A stretch of DNA of 64,000 nucleotides from Pseudomonas wayambapalatensis. GTDB taxonomy: Bacteria; Pseudomonadota; Gammaproteobacteria; Pseudomonadales; Pseudomonadaceae. The translations under genes were made by a program, and so were the position numbers. The notes under the pieces were generated by a model. That model had not been told where the DNA came from, ran no database searches, and saw only the letters and a program-made list of their open reading frames with translations. The stretch covers positions 4,625,501-4,689,500 of the forward strand of contig CP077096.1 of NCBI GenBank assembly GCA_014268975.2, given 5' to 3'. Below are positions 43,658-53,303 of this stretch, piece after piece; position 1 is the stretch's first letter, and each line of letters opens with the position of its first letter.

Positions 43658-44863
43658 ATGCTCGAACTCGATTTCTATGGCACTCTCGTGGCCGCCTCAC
43701 TGGTACTGCTACTCGGACGCGGTCTTGTCGCCCACGTCAACGTCCTGCGTACCTACAACATCCCCGAACCCGTCGCAGGCGGCCTGGTCGTTGCCGTGCT
43801 GTTGCTGTCACTCCGGGCCCTGGACATACACATCCAGTTCGACACCTCCCTGCAAGCCCCACTGATGCTGGCCTTCTTCGCTACCATCGGTCTGAGCGCC
43901 GACCTCGGCAGCCTGAAAAAAGGCGGACGAACTGTCGGACTCTTCCTACTAGTCGTTACCGGGTTTCTGATCGTGCAGAACGCCATCGGTATCAGCCTGG
44001 CAAAACTGCTGGGCCTCGACCCACTCATGGGGCTGCTGGCAGGCTCGATCTCGCTCTCGGGCGGCCACGGTACAGGGGCCGCCTGGGGCTCGACCTTCAG
44101 CACCCAGTACGGACTACCCTCGGCCAGCGAACTGGCGTTGGCTTCGGCCACCTTCGGCCTGGTGCTGGGCGGACTGATCGGTGGTCCTGTAGCCCGGTTG
44201 CTGGTCAGCCGCGTCCAGGCCCCCGGCCTCGAACCGGAAACACCTCGCATACCGAAAGGCTTCGAACAGCCCAACAAGGAACGCCTGATCACCCCTTTCT
44301 CGATGATCGAAAGCCTGGCGCTGATCTCGGTCAGCCTGTTGGCAGGCACCCTGTTGAACAGCCTGTTGCGCGGCACCGCGTTCGAACTTCCGACCTTCGT
44401 CTGCGTGCTGTTCGTGGGTGTCGTGCTGAGGAACGGACTGTCCGCCGGGGGTGGGTACCAGGTGTTCGAACGCGAGATTTCGGTACTGGGCAATGTCGCA
44501 CTGTCGCTGTTCCTGGCCTTGGCGTTGATGTCCCTGAAACTCTGGGACCTGGCCGCCCTGGCACTGCCCTTCCTGATCCTGTTGGGTGCACAGACACTGG
44601 TCATGGCACTGTTCGCGATCTTCGTCACCTTCAGGGTCATGGGGCGCAATTATGATGCGGCGGTGCTGGCAGCCGGGCATTGCGGATTCGGACTCGGCGC
44701 CACACCCACCGCCATCGCCAACATGCAAGCGGTGACCCAGCGCTACGGTGCATCGCAGATCGCCTTTCTCGTCGTACCCATGGTGGGGGCGTTCTTCATC
44801 GACATCGTCAATGTCATCGTGATCAAGCTGTACCTGGCGTTGCCCTTCTTTACCCCGCTATAA
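43658..44863 (+). CDS. gltS: Sodium/glutamate symporter
   Basis: A 401-residue inner-membrane carrier of the GltS (ESS) family, about 10-12 helices in two inverted halves. The two re-entrant signature loops are present: SISLSGGHGTGAAWG in the first half and GHCGFGLGATPTAIANM in the second. ATG at 43658 is preferred to an upstream GTG. The location between gcsR and gcvH may reflect supply of glutamate or a related acid; no direct evidence. Confidence 0.9.
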   Translation: MLELDFYGTLVAASLVLLLGRGLVAHVNVLRTYNIPEPVAGGLVVAVLLLSLRALDIHIQFDTSLQAPLMLAFFATIGLSADLGSLKKGGRTVGLFLLVVTGFLIVQNAIGISLAKLLGLDPLMGLLAGSISLSGGHGTGAAWGSTFSTQYGLPSASELALASATFGLVLGGLIGGPVARLLVSRVQAPGLEPETPRIPKGFEQPNKERLITPFSMIESLALISVSLLAGTLLNSLLRGTAFELPTFVCVLFVGVVLRNGLSAGGGYQVFEREISVLGNVALSLFLALALMSLKLWDLAALALPFLILLGAQTLVMALFAIFVTFRVMGRNYDAAVLAAGHCGFGLGATPTAIANMQAVTQRYGASQIAFLVVPMVGAFFIDIVNVIVIKLYLALPFFTPL

Positions 44864-44873
44864 CCTGCCTGCC

Positions 44874-44918
44874 GCCTTGTATCGATATCGATACACCGTA
44901 ATCATTTCGATACAAGGC
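44874..44918 (+). promoter_or_regulatory. GcsR-like site cluster / hairpin after gltS
   Basis: TGTATCGATATCGATACA (44878-44895) is an 18-bp perfect palindrome fitting the TGTAnCG-N4-CGnTACA shape expected for GcsR/TyrR-type sites, and a second half-match follows at 44897-44914. The whole region also forms a hairpin with 12-bp arms (GCCTTGTATCGA / TCGATACAAGGC) that could end gltS transcription. Confidence 0.55.
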
Positions 44919-44977
44919 ATCTTGCATCCCCATCTCCAAGGGTTTGATCGCTCGAGCCTTTTCTTCTAAGCCCGCCC

Positions 44978-44995
44978 TGTAGCGTTTTCATTCCA
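44978..44995 (+). promoter_or_regulatory. Probable GcsR site upstream of gcvH
   Basis: TGTAGCGTTTTCATTCCA closely matches the reported GcsR half-site layout TGTAACG-N4-CGTTCCG. A second, weaker 18-mer TGTGACAAGCGTTCGCCA begins at 45000, exactly 22 bp (two helical turns) further on. Confidence 0.6.
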
Positions 44996-45026
44996 AAGAT
45001 GTGACAAGCGTTCGCCAATAAATAAA

Positions 45027-45039
45027 TAAGTCATTGATT
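45027..45039 (-). promoter_or_regulatory. IHF site upstream of gcvH
   Basis: The minus strand reads AATCAATGACTTA, an exact match to the IHF consensus WATCAA-N4-TTR, in an AT-rich patch between the activator sites and the -24/-12 promoter. This is where DNA bending is needed for sigma-54 activation. Confidence 0.75.
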
Positions 45040-45058
45040 TTATAGTGATTTAAATAAA

Positions 45059-45074
45059 TGGCCGCATTATTGCT
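45059..45074 (+). promoter_or_regulatory. gcvH: Sigma-54 promoter of gcvH-gcvP-sdaA-gcvT
   Basis: TGGCCGCATTATTGCT has the invariant GG and GC with 10 bases between them (GG at 45060, GC at 45072). Transcription should start near 45085, about 58 bases before gcvH. Confidence 0.82.
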
Positions 45075-45142
45075 TAGGGAAATCCAATCTCAAGAGCGCG
45101 GACCGACCGCGCCCAACGCCCCCTGCTTCCCGAGGATTTCCC

Positions 45143-45526
45143 ATGAGCGAGTTGCGTTTCACCGAAGATCACGAATGGCTGCGCGTCGAAGCTGACGGCA
45201 GCGTCACCGTAGGCATCACCGCCTATGCGCAGAACGCCCTTGGCGATGTGGTCTTCGTGCAACTGCCGGAACTGCAGCACTATGAAAAAGGCGCCGAAGC
45301 CTCCACCGTCGAATCGGTCAAGGCTGCCAGCGGCGTATACATGCCGCTGAACGGTGAAGTGGTCGCGGTCAACGAAGGCCTCAACGACAGCCCCGAGCAG
45401 GTCAACGAAGACCCGCTGGGCGAAGGCTGGTTCTTCCGCTTCGTTCCTGCAGACATGAGCGAGGTGACCGCCCTGCTCGACCAGGATGCCTACGACCGCC
45501 TGCTCAAAGCCAACGACGACGCCTGA
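45143..45526 (+). CDS. gcvH: Glycine cleavage system H protein
   Basis: A 127-residue lipoyl carrier that shuttles the aminomethyl group between P, T and L proteins. The lipoylated Lys lies in TVESVKAASGVYMPL. First gene of gcvH-gcvP-sdaA-gcvT, under the sigma-54 promoter. The strong GAGGAT ribosome site sits before ATG. Confidence 0.96.
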   Translation: MSELRFTEDHEWLRVEADGSVTVGITAYAQNALGDVVFVQLPELQHYEKGAEASTVESVKAASGVYMPLNGEVVAVNEGLNDSPEQVNEDPLGEGWFFRFVPADMSEVTALLDQDAYDRLLKANDDA

Positions 45527-45537
45527 GGACCACGACC

Positions 45538-48393
45538 ATGACCATCAACCTCGGCACCGCCAACGAATTCATCGCCCGTCACATCGGTCCGCGCAGCACC
45601 GACGAACAGGCCATGCTGACCACCCTGGGCTTCGACTCTCTCGACGCCATGACCGCCGCCGTCATTCCCGACAGCATCAAGGGCACCAGCGTGCTCGGTA
45701 ACGCCGACGGTCAGAGCGAGGCCGATGCCCTCGCCGCCCTCAAGGCGATCGCCGGCAAGAACCAGCTGTTCAAGAGCTTCATTGGCCAGGGCTACTACAA
45801 CACCCACACCCCAGCACCGATCCTGCGCAACCTCCTGGAAAACCCTGCCTGGTACACCGCCTACACCCCCTACCAGCCAGAAATCTCCCAGGGTCGCCTG
45901 GAAGCACTGCTGAACTTCCAGACCCTGATCAGCGACCTCACCGGCCTGCCGATCGCCAACGCTTCGCTGCTCGACGAAGCCACCGCCGCCGCCGAGGCGA
46001 TGACCTTCTGCAAACGCCTGTCGAAGAACAAGGGCAGCCATGCCTTCTTCGCTTCCGTGCACTGCCACCCGCAGACCCTCGACGTGCTGCGTACCCGCGC
46101 CGAGCCGCTGGGCATCGAAGTGGTGGTGGGTGACGAGCGTGAACTGGGCGATGTCAGCGCCTTCTTCGGTGCCCTGCTGCAATACCCGGCAAGCAACGGT
46201 GATGTGTTCGACTACCGCGAGCTGGTCCAGCGCCTGCACGGCGCCGGTGCCCTGGTGGCCGTGGCCGCCGACCTGCTGGCCCTGACCCTGCTGACCCCGC
46301 CGGGCGAATTCGACGCCGACGTGGCCATCGGCAGCGCCCAGCGCTTCGGCGTACCGCTGGGCTTCGGCGGCCCGCACGCGGCCTACTTCGCCACCCGCGA
46401 TGCCTTCAAGCGTGACATGCCAGGCCGCCTGGTCGGTGTCTCGATCGACCGCTTCGGCAAGACCGCCCTGCGCCTGGCCATGCAGACCCGCGAGCAGCAT
46501 ATCCGCCGCGAGAAAGCCACCAGCAACATCTGCACCGCCCAGGTACTGCTGGCCAACATCGCCAGCATGTACGCCGTCTACCACGGCCCGGCCGGTCTCA
46601 AGCGCATCGCCGAACGCACCCACGCGCTCACGGCCATCCTCGCCAGCGGCCTGAAGTCGCTCGGCGTTCAGGTCATCACTGGCGAGTTCTTCGACACCCT
46701 GACCCTGGCCACTGGCACCGATACCACCAGCCTTCATGAGCAAGCCCGTACCAAGGGCTTCAACCTGCGCCAGGTCGACGCCACGCACCTTGGCCTTTCG
46801 CTGGACGAAACCACCTGCCAGGCCGATGTCGAGGCGCTCTGGGCGTTGTTCGCCGATGGCCAGGCGCTGCCGGACTTCGCCGCCCTCGCCGCCAACCACA
46901 GCCCGCGCCTGCCGGCTGCGCTGGTGCGCCAATCAGCGATCCTCGAGCACCCGGTGTTCAACCGCTACCACAGCGAAACCGAACTGATGCGCTACCTGCG
47001 CCGCCTGGCCGACAAGGACCTGGCGCTGGACCGCAGCATGATCCCGCTGGGCTCGTGCACCATGAAGCTCAACGCTGCCAGCGAAATGATTCCGGTCACC
47101 TGGGCCGAGTTCGGCAACCTGCACCCCTTCGCCCCGGCCGCCCAGAGCCAGGGCTACCTGCAGATGACCACCGAGCTTGAAGCCATGCTCTGCGCCGCCA
47201 CCGGCTACGATGCCGTGTCGCTGCAGCCCAATGCCGGCTCCCAAGGCGAATACGCGGGCCTGCTGGCGATCCGCGCCTATCACCGCAGCCGCGGCGATAG
47301 CCACCGCGACATCTGCCTGATCCCCTCGTCGGCCCACGGCACCAACCCGGCCACCGCACACATGGCCGGCATGCGCGTGGTGGTCACCGCCTGCGACGCC
47401 CGGGGCAACGTCGATATCGACGACCTGCGCGCCAAGGCCCTCGAGCACCGCGAGCGCCTGGCAGCCATCATGATCACCTACCCCTCGACCCATGGTGTGT
47501 TCGAGGAGGCGATCGGCGAGATCTGCGCGATCATTCACGACAACGGCGGCCAGGTGTACATCGACGGCGCCAACATGAACGCCATGGTCGGCCTGTGTGC
47601 GCCGGGCAAGTTCGGTGGCGATGTGTCGCACCTCAACCTGCACAAGACCTTCTGCATCCCCCACGGCGGTGGCGGCCCGGGCGTCGGCCCAATCGGCGTC
47701 AAGTCGCACCTGGCGCCGTTCCTGCCCGGCCATGCCACCCTGGAAAACACTGCCGGTGCGGTTTGCGCTGCACCGTTCGGCAGCGCCAGCATCCTGCCGA
47801 TCACCTGGATGTACATTCGCATGATGGGTGGCGCAGGCCTCAAGCGCGCATCGCAGATGGCGATCCTCAACGCCAACTACATCGCCCGTCGCCTGGAAGA
47901 GCACTATCCTGTGCTGTACACCGGCGGCAACGGTCTGGTTGCCCACGAATGCATCCTCGACCTGCGTCCGCTCAAGGACACCAGCGGCATCAGCGTGGAT
48001 GACGTGGCCAAGCGTTTGATCGACTTCGGCTTCCATGCCCCGACCATGTCCTTCCCGGTGGCGGGCACGCTGATGATCGAACCGACCGAAAGCGAGTCCA
48101 AGGAAGAGCTGGACCGTTTCTGCGACACGATGATCCAGATCCGCGAAGAGATTCGCGCCGTGGAGAACGGCAGCCTGGACAAGGACGACAACCCGCTGAA
48201 GAACGCCCCGCACACGGCGGCGGAGCTGGTTGGCGAATGGTCCCACGGCTACAGCCGCGAGCAGGCGGTGTATCCGCTGCCGAGCCTGGTGGAAGGCAAG
48301 TACTGGCCACCGGTCGGACGGGTCGACAACGTGTACGGCGATCGCAACCTGGTCTGCGCCTGCCCGTCGATCGAGAGCTATCAGGACGTCTGA
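45538..48393 (+). CDS. gcvP: Glycine dehydrogenase (decarboxylating), P protein
   Basis: PLP enzyme that decarboxylates glycine and passes the remaining unit to GcvH. The 951-residue single-chain form has two homologous halves; the PLP-binding Lys703 lies in NLHKTFCIPHGGGGPG. The Gly-rich tail and STHGVFEEAIGEICAIIH are intact. It starts 11 bp after gcvH. Confidence 0.97.
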   Translation: MTINLGTANEFIARHIGPRSTDEQAMLTTLGFDSLDAMTAAVIPDSIKGTSVLGNADGQSEADALAALKAIAGKNQLFKSFIGQGYYNTHTPAPILRNLLENPAWYTAYTPYQPEISQGRLEALLNFQTLISDLTGLPIANASLLDEATAAAEAMTFCKRLSKNKGSHAFFASVHCHPQTLDVLRTRAEPLGIEVVVGDERELGDVSAFFGALLQYPASNGDVFDYRELVQRLHGAGALVAVAADLLALTLLTPPGEFDADVAIGSAQRFGVPLGFGGPHAAYFATRDAFKRDMPGRLVGVSIDRFGKTALRLAMQTREQHIRREKATSNICTAQVLLANIASMYAVYHGPAGLKRIAERTHALTAILASGLKSLGVQVITGEFFDTLTLATGTDTTSLHEQARTKGFNLRQVDATHLGLSLDETTCQADVEALWALFADGQALPDFAALAANHSPRLPAALVRQSAILEHPVFNRYHSETELMRYLRRLADKDLALDRSMIPLGSCTMKLNAASEMIPVTWAEFGNLHPFAPAAQSQGYLQMTTELEAMLCAATGYDAVSLQPNAGSQGEYAGLLAIRAYHRSRGDSHRDICLIPSSAHGTNPATAHMAGMRVVVTACDARGNVDIDDLRAKALEHRERLAAIMITYPSTHGVFEEAIGEICAIIHDNGGQVYIDGANMNAMVGLCAPGKFGGDVSHLNLHKTFCIPHGGGGPGVGPIGVKSHLAPFLPGHATLENTAGAVCAAPFGSASILPITWMYIRMMGGAGLKRASQMAILNANYIARRLEEHYPVLYTGGNGLVAHECILDLRPLKDTSGISVDDVAKRLIDFGFHAPTMSFPVAGTLMIEPTESESKEELDRFCDTMIQIREEIRAVENGSLDKDDNPLKNAPHTAAELVGEWSHGYSREQAVYPLPSLVEGKYWPPVGRVDNVYGDRNLVCACPSIESYQDV

Positions 48394-48430
48394 TAGCCCT
48401 CGGCCCGCCCTCTGATAGAGGTGTGTTCCT

Positions 48431-48460
48431 CTGTGGGACCGGGCAAGCCCGCTCCCACAG
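48431..48460. repeat. Compact REP hairpin between gcvP and sdaA
   Basis: A short REP-derived hairpin, ctgtgggaccgggc / gcccgctcccacag with an AA turn and one mismatch. It may lower downstream expression or protect the gcvHP message. Confidence 0.8.
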
Positions 48461-48499
48461 GGTTCAGCATCTGCCCAACCAACCTGGCAGGAGGTCACC

Positions 48500-49876
<1,377 letters not shown>

Positions 49877-49902
49877 CCCGAACAAAAACCAAGGAGTTAC
49901 CG

Positions 49903-51024
49903 ATGTCCGAAACGTTGCTCAAGACCCCGCTCCACGCCCTTCATCTGGAACTGGGCGCGCGCATGGTGCCGTTCGCAGGCTTCGACATGCCGGTGCAGTA
50001 CCCATTGGGCGTGCTCAAGGAGCACCTGCACACCCGCGAGCAGGCCGGCCTGTTCGATGTGTCGCACATGGGCCAGATCGTATTGCGTGGCAGCGACGCG
50101 GCCAAGGCCTTGGAAAGCCTGGTGCCGGTAGACATCATCGACCTGCCGGTGGGCATGCAGCGCTACGCCATGTTCACCAATGAGCAAGGTGGCATCCTCG
50201 ACGACCTGATGGTGGCCAACCTGGGCGATGACACGCTGTTCCTGGTGGTCAATGCCGCCTGCAAGGATCAGGACCTGGCTCACTTGCAGAAACACATCGG
50301 CCAGCGCTGCGAGATCCAGCCCCTGTTCGAGGAGCGTGCCCTGCTCGCCTTGCAGGGCCCAGCCGCCGTCAAGGTGCTGGAGCGCCTGGCGCCGGAAGTG
50401 GCCGGCATGACCTTCATGCAGTTCCGCCCGGTGCAGCTGTTGGGCGAGGACTGCTTCGTCAGCCGCTCGGGCTACACCGGCGAGGATGGCTACGAAATCT
50501 CGGTTCCCGCCACTGCCGCCCAAGCCCTGGCCCGACGCCTGCTGAGTGAGCCTGAAGTGCAGCCGATCGGCCTGGGTGCACGCGACTCGCTGCGCCTGGA
50601 AGCCGGCCTGTGCCTGTACGGCCACGACATGGACACCCAGACCACGCCGATCGAGGCCAGCCTGTTGTGGGCAATCTCCAAGGTTCGTCGCGCCGACGGT
50701 GCTCGTGCCGGTGGTTTCCCGGGGGCCGAATCGGTGTTCGCGCAACAGCAACAAGGCGTGGCACGCAAGCGCGTCGGCCTGCTGCCACAGGAGCGCACAC
50801 CGGTCCGCGAAGGGGCCGAGATCGTCGATGCGAACGGCAAGGCGGTCGGCAAGGTCTGCAGCGGTGGCTTCGGCCCAACCTTGGGCGCACCGGTTGCAAT
50901 GGGGTATGTCGATAACGAACATGCCGCACTGGAAACGCCATTGTTTGCGGTCGTGCGCGGCAAACAAGTTGCCTTGAAAGTCAGCAAAATGCCTTTCGTG
51001 GCGCAACGTTACTACCGAGGTTGA
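49903..51024 (+). CDS. gcvT: Glycine cleavage system T protein (aminomethyltransferase)
   Basis: A 373-residue tetrahydrofolate-dependent enzyme that releases ammonia and methylene-THF from lipoyl-H protein. Folate-site motifs are MVPFAGFDMPVQY, FDVSHMGQI, and RSGYTGEDGYEI. ATG at 49903 has AAGGAG upstream; an open frame through sdaA is a shadow. Last gene of the operon. glyA, which pseudomonads often have in this operon, is not here. Confidence 0.96.
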   Translation: MSETLLKTPLHALHLELGARMVPFAGFDMPVQYPLGVLKEHLHTREQAGLFDVSHMGQIVLRGSDAAKALESLVPVDIIDLPVGMQRYAMFTNEQGGILDDLMVANLGDDTLFLVVNAACKDQDLAHLQKHIGQRCEIQPLFEERALLALQGPAAVKVLERLAPEVAGMTFMQFRPVQLLGEDCFVSRSGYTGEDGYEISVPATAAQALARRLLSEPEVQPIGLGARDSLRLEAGLCLYGHDMDTQTTPIEASLLWAISKVRRADGARAGGFPGAESVFAQQQQGVARKRVGLLPQERTPVREGAEIVDANGKAVGKVCSGGFGPTLGAPVAMGYVDNEHAALETPLFAVVRGKQVALKVSKMPFVAQRYYRG

Positions 51025-51368
51025 AAGCGATCTCACAACACTGCGCTTATTCGTTTACGAACCTGCGCAATAACTTTTGAACATGGCGCCAGGCCAGGCG
51101 CCATGCCGTTTCCGACAATTTTGTCGGTAATCGGCAAAAGCCTTGATCCGTGCACCGAACGGGGCTTGTTTTTGTCGCTGGAGTTGGCGTAGAGTCGTCT
51201 CACTGTGTTTGCATGGGTCGCAACAGTTCGTGACCTGGGCCAGTAGCCGCAATTTGCTACAACCCGTTCGACGTCTCTTACTTTCCTGCAACCCAGCCCA
51301 GTACTCTTTCGCTCTGTGATGCGAAAGAAACTGAAATCACTATCTAAAGATTCATAGGAAATAAGAAA
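51025..51368. other. 344-bp gap between gcvT and the cold-shock gene
   Basis: It contains two successive hairpins: CATGGCGCC / GGCGCCATG (51082-51105) and a perfect CCGACAA / TTGTCGG (51112-51127). A possible sigma-70 promoter (TTGTTT, TAGAGT near 51166 and 51190) follows, and then a leader of about 170 bases before the cold-shock ATG. Long leaders are normal for cspA genes. Confidence 0.6.
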
Positions 51369-51581
51369 ATGGCTGAGCGTCAGAACGGTACCGTCAAGTG
51401 GTTCAATGACGAGAAAGGTTACGGCTTCATCACCCCAGAGAGCGGTCCGGATCTGTTCGTTCACTTCCGCGCCATCCAAGGCAACGGCTTCAAGAGCCTG
51501 AAAGAAGGCCAGAAAGTCACCTTCGTTGCAGTGCAGGGCCAGAAAGGCATGCAGGCTGACGAAGTACAAGCAGAAGGCTGA
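51369..51581 (+). CDS. Cold-shock protein (CspA family)
   Basis: A 70-residue single OB-fold RNA/DNA-binding protein. RNP1 (KGYGFITPE, residues 17-25) and RNP2 (LFVHFRAI) are both present. A long leader and a dedicated terminator suggest it is a single-gene unit. P. putida homologues are named capA or cspA. Confidence 0.94.
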   Translation: MAERQNGTVKWFNDEKGYGFITPESGPDLFVHFRAIQGNGFKSLKEGQKVTFVAVQGQKGMQADEVQAEG

Positions 51582-51589
51582 TTTCTGTG

Positions 51590-51625
51590 AAAAAGCCCCT
51601 GCGTTGACGCGCAGGGGCTTTTTTG
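51590..51625 (+). terminator. Rho-independent terminator of the cold-shock gene
   Basis: 13-bp stem aaaaagcccctgc / gcaggggcttttt followed by T residues, right after the stop codon. Confidence 0.92.
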
Positions 51626-51673
51626 TGCCCGCAATTTCATAGAATGAGGACTTTCCACCCGGAGCCCTCCTGC

Positions 51674-52162
51674 ATGTCCAAGCGTTCTCTCACCCCCCAG
51701 GGCGATTTCCCGCCCGCAGGCCTGGGGCGCCGTCTGGCGGCAATGTTCTATGACTTCCTACTGTGCACCGCCCTGCTGATCGTCACGGCAGGTGTCTACA
51801 AGTTGGTGCAGATGTCGATCATCGGCGAGGCCCGCATGCGTGAGCTGACCGACGCCGGGGCGCTCGATGGCGATCCGCTGTTGTCCACCGTCCTGTTGTT
51901 TGCCCTGTTCGGCTTCTTCGCCAAATTCTGGACCCACGGCGGCCAGACCCTGGGCATGCAAGTGTGGGGCGTGCGTGTACAGAATGCCGACGGCAGCGCG
52001 ATCAGTTTGTGGCAGGCGCTGTTGCGCTTCGTGGTGTCGATCGCGTCGTGGTTGTGCCTGGGGCTGGGGTTCATCTGGTCGTTGATCGACAAGCGCAAGC
52101 GCAGCTGGCATGACATCTACTCGGAAACCCAGTTGGTGCGGATTCCGAAGCAGAAGAAATGA
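51674..52162 (+). CDS. RDD-family membrane protein
   Basis: A 162-residue inner-membrane protein with three or four helices. The family's Arg-Asp (RR ... FYDFLL) lies near residue 25, and the LGLGFIWSLIDKRKRSWHDI tail is typical. Function unknown; RDD proteins are proposed ion/osmolyte transporters. ATG at 51674 follows GGAG; it overlaps nothing. It converges with lptG. Confidence 0.88.
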   Translation: MSKRSLTPQGDFPPAGLGRRLAAMFYDFLLCTALLIVTAGVYKLVQMSIIGEARMRELTDAGALDGDPLLSTVLLFALFGFFAKFWTHGGQTLGMQVWGVRVQNADGSAISLWQALLRFVVSIASWLCLGLGFIWSLIDKRKRSWHDIYSETQLVRIPKQKK

Positions 52163-52241
52163 CCCTGGGCTGCGATAAAGCCAACTTCGAGCCACAAAAA
52201 AGCCGACCCTGGGGTCGGCTTTCTCATTCACGCCTGGCTCA

Positions 52242-53303
52242 TCACCCTGCCCGACGCAACAACCACACACCGGCCAGCGCACAGATCCCGGCCGGAATCA
52301 CCACCGCCAACAGCGGCGGGAAACCGAACACCTGGCTCGACGGCCCCAGCAGGTCCTGGGCGATGCGGAACACGAAGCCCACCAGCACGCCGGTAAACAC
52401 GCGCTGACCCAGGGTCACCGAGCGCAGCGGGCCGAAGATGAAGGAAATCGCCATCAGGACCAGTGCAGCGGTCACCGCCGGTTGCAGGATCTTGGTCCAG
52501 AACGCCAGCCAGTAACGGGCGTTGTTCAGGCCCTGGTCGGCCAGGTAGTGGATGTATTCCCACAACCCGGTGATCGACAACGACTCGGGTGGCAGCACCA
52601 CGGTATTGAGCAATTCCGGCGTCACCGACACGTCCCAGATTTCTTCCGGTGCCTGCACCACTTCGGTGTGGTCGCCACGGAAGAACGTGGTGCTGACGTC
52701 GTGCAGCACCCAGCGCTGATCCTGGTACAGCGCGCGGCGGGCGAAGCTGGAAGCGACGATCTTGCGTTGCTCGTCGAAACGGTAGCGGGTCACACCGAGC
52801 AGCAAGCCGTTGGGCTGTACCGAGTTGATGTGCACGAACTCTTCGCCCTGGCGGTGCCACATGCCGCGCTTGGAGCTTTGCGCCTCACCACCGCCCTGGG
52901 CCAGCGAGCGCTCGGCCTGGGCCTTGTTCTCGGTGACCGGGGCGACGTATTCGCCAATCAGCAGACCGACCAGCATCAGCACCAGCATCGGCTTCATCAC
53001 TGCCCAGACGATACGACCGATGGACACGCCCGCAGCACGCATGATGGTCAGCTCGCTGCTGCTGGCCAGGCTGCCCAGGCCGATCAGGCAGCCGATCAGC
53101 GCAGCCATCGGCAGCATGTCATACAGCCGACGCGGCGCGGTGAGCAGCACGTAGCTGCTGGCGTCGAGCAGTGTATAGGTGTCGCTCAGGTCGCCCATCT
53201 CGTCGATGAAGGCGAACAGCGAAGCCAGGCCGAGGATGATCCCCAGCACGGCCAGAATGGCCAGCAGTACGCTCTGGCCGATATACCGGTCGATCTTAAC
53301 CAT
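52242..53303 (-). CDS. lptG: LPS export permease LptG
   Basis: A 353-residue inner-membrane subunit of LptB2FG, which pulls lipopolysaccharide out of the membrane. Six transmembrane helices with a periplasmic beta-jellyroll domain between helices 3 and 4 (about 125-265). N-terminal MVKIDRYIGQSVLLAILAV and RRLYDMLPMAALIG are typical. The start overlaps lptF by 8 bp. LptB is not in this window. Confidence 0.95.
   Translation of the reverse strand: MVKIDRYIGQSVLLAILAVLGIILGLASLFAFIDEMGDLSDTYTLLDASSYVLLTAPRRLYDMLPMAALIGCLIGLGSLASSSELTIMRAAGVSIGRIVWAVMKPMLVLMLVGLLIGEYVAPVTENKAQAERSLAQGGGEAQSSKRGMWHRQGEEFVHINSVQPNGLLLGVTRYRFDEQRKIVASSFARRALYQDQRWVLHDVSTTFFRGDHTEVVQAPEEIWDVSVTPELLNTVVLPPESLSITGLWEYIHYLADQGLNNARYWLAFWTKILQPAVTAALVLMAISFIFGPLRSVTLGQRVFTGVLVGFVFRIAQDLLGPSSQVFGFPPLLAVVIPAGICALAGVWLLRRAG

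Noticed and set aside
44864..45142. Glycine riboswitch before gcvH
   Set aside because: No tandem aptamer-like structure is apparent, and the predicted leader is only about 58 bases.
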